From Larix sibirica (Eukaryota > Streptophyta > Pinopsida > Pinales > Pinaceae): DNA of 11,691 nt. The translations under genes were made by a program, and so were the position numbers. Below, in pieces: positions 7,677 through 11,691 of this stretch (positions within the stretch are counted from its first letter, which is position 1; every line of letters begins with the position of its first letter). The notes under the pieces were generated by a model. It ran no database searches, had not been told where the DNA came from, and was given only the letters and a program-made list of their open reading frames with translations. Location of the stretch: positions 1 through 11,691 of the forward strand of contig NWUY0300014608.1 of assembly GCA_004151065.3 (NCBI GenBank). Direction: 5' to 3'.

Positions 7677-8160
7677 ATTATGATTAACCCTTTCATTTCT
7701 TTGTAATTACAATTCATCAATAATATCTATATGTGCTTCTTCAAAGGTTGTTATTTTATTTGTGCATTTATGTCTTTGGAATTTATGTGCTCGAATTTTT
7801 GGATCGAATCCCAATATTGATTTATCAAAAATAAATACAAATTGAATATATACTTCACCTAACCGTTTAGGGTCCCCGTCATAGTAGTTTCTCACTATGT
7901 GAGAATGAAAACATAGGCCATACGAAACCATAAACATAGATACTAAGTTATTTTGTATTTAGTTTTATATAATTTATATTAAATTTTTAATAATAATTTT
8001 TTATAATAATAAAAAATGAAAAGTACATTCATCAGAAGTGCATAACACTTCTCAAAAACACCTAAGTCATCATCCTGAAAAAAAGATTGCAAGTAGATAT
8101 TACATCCAGTGCAAAGCACTTTTCAAAATAAAAACATCAATCTAAAAGACCTGAAGATAG
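7677..8160. other. No gene recognised
   Basis: A 76-codon minus-strand frame (7707-7937) has no motif that I recognise. The rest is AT-rich, with an extreme AT run at 7940-8020. CATTCATCAGAAGTGC near 8026 and CAGTGCAAAGCACTT near 8108 loosely resemble parts of the duplication that follows, so the repeat family may begin here. Confidence 0.4.
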
Positions 8161-8166
8161 AGTATT

Positions 8167-8676
8167 TTCATCAAAAGTTCTGCATGTAAGCTTTTCACTT
8201 ATGTCTTCCCTAGAAATGATACACCTTAACACATCTATTGGGAAAAATCCCAACATGTAACCTGGAGCAGTAACCAATAACTTTAAAGCATTGTACAAAA
8301 TTCAAACATCCACATTTCCAAACAGTAGGAAACTATAATGATCTATACAAGCATCCACGATTCCAAACAGTTATCGGTAACTTGACCCATCCAATGAGTT
8401 CATGGCTCAAAACATCCACAATCAACAAAATTCATCAAAAATTCGACGTTAAATCTTATAGCTTATACACCTGAACGCATCCATTGGTAGAGCCCAAAAA
8501 GTAACCTGGATACAATAACTATAATGCTTTGCACAAGATATACAACTTCAATCATCCACTATTCCGAACAGCAGCAGAAAAATTATAATGCATTGCACTG
8601 TCAATTCTCGACAATTCCAGTTGAAAACTTGGACCTAACCATTGTGTTCATAGCTCGAAACTTCCACAAGCTTTCC
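8167..8676. repeat. Diverged tandem duplication, ~246-264 bp unit
   Basis: Copy A (about 8167-8430) and copy B (about 8431-8676) share a long series of collinear matches. These are TTCATCAAAA(G/A)TTC (8167, 8431), ACACCT(T/G)AAC (8221, 8467), GTAACCTGGA, CATCCAC/T..TTCC(A/G)AACAG (8307, 8553), AACTTG(G)ACC, and GTTCAT(G/A)GCTC(A/G)AAAC (8398, 8646). Offsets of 246-248 hold over most of the length. Copy A also contains a smaller internal repeat of CATCCAC-A-TTCCAAACAGT at 8307 and 8352. Copy B overlaps the 3' end of the RNase H remnant on the minus strand, so the duplicated unit probably began as the end of that element. Confidence 0.85.
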
Positions 8677-8805
8677 TTGTATAATTACTTGCACATAGCT
8701 TTTACATAGAGCCTTTGAAATTCCAATCTTAGATAAATTGTCCACCAATTGATTCGCTTCTTTATAAATATGAGTAAAGGTTATCGAGTCAAACAAGTTG
8801 GTGTT
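8635..8805 (-). pseudogene. RNase H C-terminal end of a second retroelement
   Basis: The minus strand reads NLFDSITFTHIYKEANQLVD, then NLSKIGISKALCKSYVQV, and ends at a TAG at 8635-8637. F-x-H-(I/V)-x-(R/K)-E-x-N-x-x-(A/V)D-x-L-(S/A) is the last conserved block of plant RNase H domains of the LINE and RVT_3-like type and carries the final catalytic Asp, which is kept here. Codons run without a stop for about 55 residues, so this copy is less decayed than the one at 5418-5806 and clearly a different lineage (HIYKEANQLVDNLSK against HVMREFN). Upstream of about 8805 the homology stops abruptly where a GC-richer repeat block begins, so the first three catalytic blocks are missing: truncation by insertion or rearrangement. 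It could also be the tail of a host RNase H-like gene, but the context of debris argues for a retroelement. Confidence 0.7.
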
Positions 8806-8858
8806 GGCACGGGTTCAGAGTGCACAAGTGTGGAACCCCCAAGTGGCGANGGTGTGGT

Positions 8859-8967
8859 CCTCTGAAAAATAGAAAGTACATTCTAGTTGTCCCATATATA
8901 TATATATAAAATTGTCATCCCCAACCTATGCTCCCCTGAAAAATAGGAATTGCATTGTAGTCGTCCT
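8859..8967. repeat. Direct repeat of ~35 bp, 74 bp apart
   Basis: CCTCTGAAAAATAG (8859) and CCCCTGAAAAATAG (8933) each begin a 35-base copy ending in TAG(T/C)(T/C)GTCC, with about 80 percent identity. The copies flank an AT dinucleotide run. The surrounding 8820-9000 is GC-richer, with GGGACTCGTCCC (8969-8980) forming a short inverted repeat. Confidence 0.75.
8894..8908. repeat. (AT)n microsatellite
   Basis: An uninterrupted AT run of about 15 bases between the two 35-bp direct repeats. Confidence 0.85.
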
Positions 8968-9009
8968 AGGGACTCGTCCCCACCGTTCCCATCCCCAAAG
9001 CCCGTGCAA

Positions 9010-9530
9010 CATAGAAATATATTATATTGTTTCTCACTTAGAACATGTACACCATGTATCATCTGGCCTGCATTTTGCGCACACAATCAAAAAGAATAAT
9101 TCAAATCACGTCTTTAGGGTGGATTTGAATAATTCCTCTCTCATGTGGCGTGAGTATATATCCTTATCAAAAGAGAAAGGGTGTCTATCTAATGTGACAC
9201 GCAAATGTAAAATTATATTGAACTTCTCATTCTTTTAATATCGTGTATATATTATTTGAGAAGATTATTCAATGGAAATAAAACTCTTTGATGAATACAT
9301 TTCTTAAATAGAAGAGGTTTATTTAATTTGGAAGACAACTCTTCTTAGGTTAAAGTTTACTTTCCATTCTTTAATGTGTATATATTTATTAAGAAAATAT
9401 ATTTCACTTGAAATATAATTTTTTAATAAAAATTTTAATTGATTTAAATTAAAATTTCTTTTTAAATTAAAACATATATTATATTAATTATTTTTTTAAT
9501 AATTCTTCAAATAAAATTCTTCTCTTTTAT
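9010..9530. other. AT-rich stretch, no gene
   Basis: From 9230 to 9530 the sequence is almost entirely A/T. At 9063 the stretch TGGCCTGCATTTTGCGCACA resembles TGGCATGTATTTTGCATACG at about 9669, roughly 605 bases away, hinting at a diverged long direct repeat. No coding domain was found; the 108-codon plus-strand frame starting at 8912 runs across unrelated repeat material. Confidence 0.45.
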
Positions 9531-9590
9531 TTATGTACAGATTATATTCCACTCCAACGAGTTTAGAATTCCTCATTACACTACATTGTG

Positions 9591-9690
9591 TTTCACTTGG
9601 AGTGCATCTTCTTTTAAATGGTAGATACACGGCATTGTTTTACACTTCGAAAGGCATCTCTTTAAATATGGCATGTATTTTGCATACGCA
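9591..9690. repeat. Diverged ~48-bp tandem repeat
   Basis: TTTCACTTGGAGTGCATCTT (9591) and TTTACACTTCGAAAGGCATC (about 9638) begin two units that continue with CTTTAAAT-TGG and end near GGCAT. About two thirds of positions match. Confidence 0.5.
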
Positions 9691-9797
9691 TTTGAAAAAA
9701 AAAATCATTAAAATACAAGAAAAGGTAATTCCTTTACATCTCATATAAGGATCTTCAGTAATAGTGTGAAAATGGTGGAAAATGGAAAGGCCTTTAC

Positions 9798-9855
9798 ATT
9801 TCAATTGGAATGCCAAGTTATAGAAAATTTCAATTGGAATGCCAAGTTATAGAAA
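9798..9855. repeat. Exact 29-bp tandem duplication
   Basis: A 29-base unit starting ATTTCAATTGGAATGCC and ending TTATAGAAA occurs at 9798-9826 and again at 9827-9855 with no mismatch; ATTT follows as the start of a third copy. This is recent slippage in otherwise old sequence. Confidence 0.95.
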
Positions 9856-10300
9856 ATTTATTACAATAGAATTTAACTTAAGCTTTGGAATGCTAATAAA
9901 AAAATTATTATAATTTAATTTAATTTATGTTATATATTAGTGTTCACACAAGATTAAAATTGATATATGGAATTATAAGAAATAATGTAGAGAAGGTAAG
10001 CAAAGTGTAAAAATACATTTTCAATAATATAAAAAGGAAGAAAACAAATATTTAAAGAGAAAAACAAAATATTTGAAAATAATCATTCTAACAAAATGAA
10101 GAATAATGAGGAAGCTCATAAAGAAAAAGGTAACCCAATTGGCATATTGCTCCAACACTTAAGGCTGAAAATAAGTGTGTGATGGCCAAGAGACTCATTG
10201 GGCCTACGCCGCCTCAAAGGTCTACTAGTGAGATTGAGAGTTAGTAATGGAACTTATTCCTACTAATATGATAGCACTGGGAGAAGGAAGTGAATAACTA
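9856..10300. other. No gene recognised; downstream of LINE relic
   Basis: 9860-10120 is purine- and A-rich. 10130-10300 is more balanced. Read on the minus strand it follows the stop of the LINE relic and contains an in-frame basic run (PLRRRRPN near 10200), which may be the decayed extreme C-terminus or 3' untranslated region of that LINE. Confidence 0.35.
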
Positions 10301-10301
10301 T

Positions 10302-11098
10302 TGGTCACCCTGTTAGGGGACTTGCCTCTGGAAATTTGATGATGAAGGTTGACCATCTCATGGAGGAAGAGGGGTAATCATCTCTTATCCTCATAACTAC
10401 AAAAGTCTTAAGAAAGTCAAGTGAATCCATGAAGAGGCAATAAAACCATCCTCTAATCTCATAAAAGGGAGAGCACTTGAAACCAAAGTGGTCATCACTC
10501 TCGAGCTCTAAGGAACAAATATGGCAAATACAGGGCTCCTGAGGAACATGGTGACATGTCTCAATGTGAAGATGGTGGGAGAAAACTCTAAGTTGGGCAA
10601 GATGAACCCTCATGCTACGCAACCACTAGAGTTTGTTGTATCTCAAGGGTTGGATGAACCCATCACTAATATGGATATATACATTTGTGTAGCGTTGAAG
10701 CTTTGATGACAATATATCTTTATGCTCAGAACATGTGAACCAAAATTAAGATTTGTAGATCTCAAGTCAAATGCTTGTTTATCTCTCCCTTGGAGAGATC
10801 AAGGGCATCCAAAGAAAATTGAAGGGGGGCAACGTCTCAATATTAAGGCCCATGAACTGAAGGAATGAAGAGGCTTTCACATACCAACAAGAATCAACCC
10901 CATGCCCTACCAACTCCATAAAAGAATTAAGGGCAAGATAATGATCACTGAGATGACCACTCTAGGAGTTACCCATCCATCTGAATATGTGTATCATTGC
11001 CACCATGTGGATAATCACCCAAACCATGAGTGTGAATTTACCATATTCTGCAAGGATGATGGCGTGCATATTGACCTCTTGGTATGAAGATGTTTGGA
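10302..11098 (-). pseudogene. LINE ORF2 C-terminal region with Cys/His knuckle
   Basis: One minus-strand frame runs for about 265 codons with only some five internal stops, far fewer than chance in such AT-rich DNA. Its second half reads LAQLRVFSHHLHIETCHHVP, then CICHIC (Cys pair at 10515-10526), then DDHFGFKC (His at 10488-10490, Cys at 10473-10475), then SPFYEIRG. The pattern LR-x-x-S/A-H-x-L-x-IE-T-G-R, C-x2-C, H-x4-C, Y-x-x-IR is the C-terminal knuckle typical of non-LTR retrotransposon ORF2 proteins, which acts in RNA binding and target-primed reverse transcription. The first half, between about 11098 and 10700, would be the region linking reverse transcriptase to the knuckle, but no RT catalytic motif (such as YADD) is seen up to the window edge. 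The open part from 10622 is only the last third. Dead and 5'-truncated, or continued beyond recognition. Confidence 0.7.
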
Positions 11099-11691
11099 TA
11101 AGTGATTGGTTTTGTTTTATGGAAAGAAATATGCATAGTGAAAATTAGGAATGGAACATTAAAGTGACATATACCCTATTTAGAACTTTGCAAATTTACA
11201 AAGTTACAGAGGATGGACTCAATTATTTCAATGTTCCAAACAAGATTTATGCATGATATTCAATCTTACATCATGAATTTTGTAATAATGGTATGATATG
11301 ATGAACATACTTATAGTGAAATGATCATGACTTGAAATAATAGTGTGATGTAGTGACATTTTTTTCTTTATGAAATATACATCCAGAGAAACCTTCTAGG
11401 CACTTCCCCTCATTCCAAGATGGTACCTAGGATAAAATGGGTTTTGCAAACTTGAAACTTGGTAAACATAACGCTCAAAGCAATTACATCAATATACTCT
11501 TTAAGAACACAACATGTCACTAACTCGAATTAAACCTATGCGAGCGAAATAACACTCCTTTAGACTACCAAAATTAACAAATAACATGCATATATTATAA
11601 ATATCATACATTAGTCAATATAATATATACAAACGGTTAATACCTATACATATATTAAATTCATAATTAAATTAATTATTTATATCATTAT
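11099..11691. other. No gene recognised
   Basis: The LINE frame fades here: a few codons remain open to about 11160, then stops multiply. 11230-11350 is rich in ATGAT and ATGATATG-like words. 11580-11691 is nearly pure A/T. No reverse transcriptase motifs were seen on the minus strand. Confidence 0.45.

Noticed and set aside
7707-7937. 76-codon minus-strand open frame
   Set aside because: No motif or family resemblance, AT-rich codons, no supporting context; best explained as a chance frame.
5418-8805. The two RNase H remnants as copies of one element
   Set aside because: Their final blocks (HVMREFN...ANRAS against HIYKEANQLVDNLSK) differ too much for duplicated copies; separate lineages are more likely.
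8912-9238. 108-codon plus-strand open frame
   Set aside because: It spans the GC-richer direct-repeat block and then AT-rich sequence, with no domain; composition changes within the frame show it is not one coding unit.
10521-11087. Plus-strand open frames at 10521-10706 and 10902-11087
   Set aside because: They lie antisense to the LINE ORF2 relic and reflect its reduced stop density on the complementary strand.

Overview
This AT-rich, gene-poor window comes from a plant nuclear genome. The legible coding sequence is all transposable-element debris of plant type: a Ty3/gypsy gag and integrase end, two RNase H ends like those of plant LINEs, and a LINE ORF2 C-terminus with a Cys/His knuckle. 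All lie on the minus strand and carry frameshifts or stops. The density of old, decayed elements, diverged minisatellites and microsatellites suits a large repeat-rich genome such as a conifer or other gymnosperm, but that is inference. Single N bases at 7228 and 8850 indicate assembly or consensus ambiguity. I found no intact protein-coding gene, rRNA, functional tRNA or CRISPR array.

Layout. 1-590 is a block of diverged GGTG/AGGG-rich minisatellite-like repeats. 954-1933 is a collapsed Ty3/gypsy element on the minus strand: the end of gag lies almost directly beside the C-terminal tail of integrase, so most of pol is gone, and a candidate polypurine tract follows. 2110-2410 holds two divergent tRNA-like Pol III promoter modules (SINE-like), one ending in a dinucleotide repeat. 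2460-2600 is a tandem array of about 43 bp. 3050-3900 is less AT-rich, contains the longest open frame (132 codons, unrecognised) and a weak promoter-like stretch. 3900-5400 is AT-rich and mostly featureless.

5418-5806 is a nearly full-length but dead RNase H domain. 6644-7453 has an exact 19-bp tandem duplication, then a polypurine tract and a candidate LTR. 8167-8676 is a diverged tandem duplication of about 246-264 bp that overlaps the tail of a second, different RNase H remnant (8635-8805). 8820-9000 is a short GC-richer repeat block. 9590-9700 and 9798-9855 hold more tandem repeats. 10302-11098 is the longest coding relic, the C-terminal part of a LINE ORF2.

How the parts relate: nothing here forms an operon or pathway. 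The shared minus-strand polarity of the four retroelement relics could mean nested or sequential insertion. The two RNase H ends are clearly different in sequence, so they come from at least two elements. I see no convincing new biological system. The most informative signals are the collapsed gypsy element, the paired RNase H relics, the head-to-head Pol III modules and the tandem duplication.
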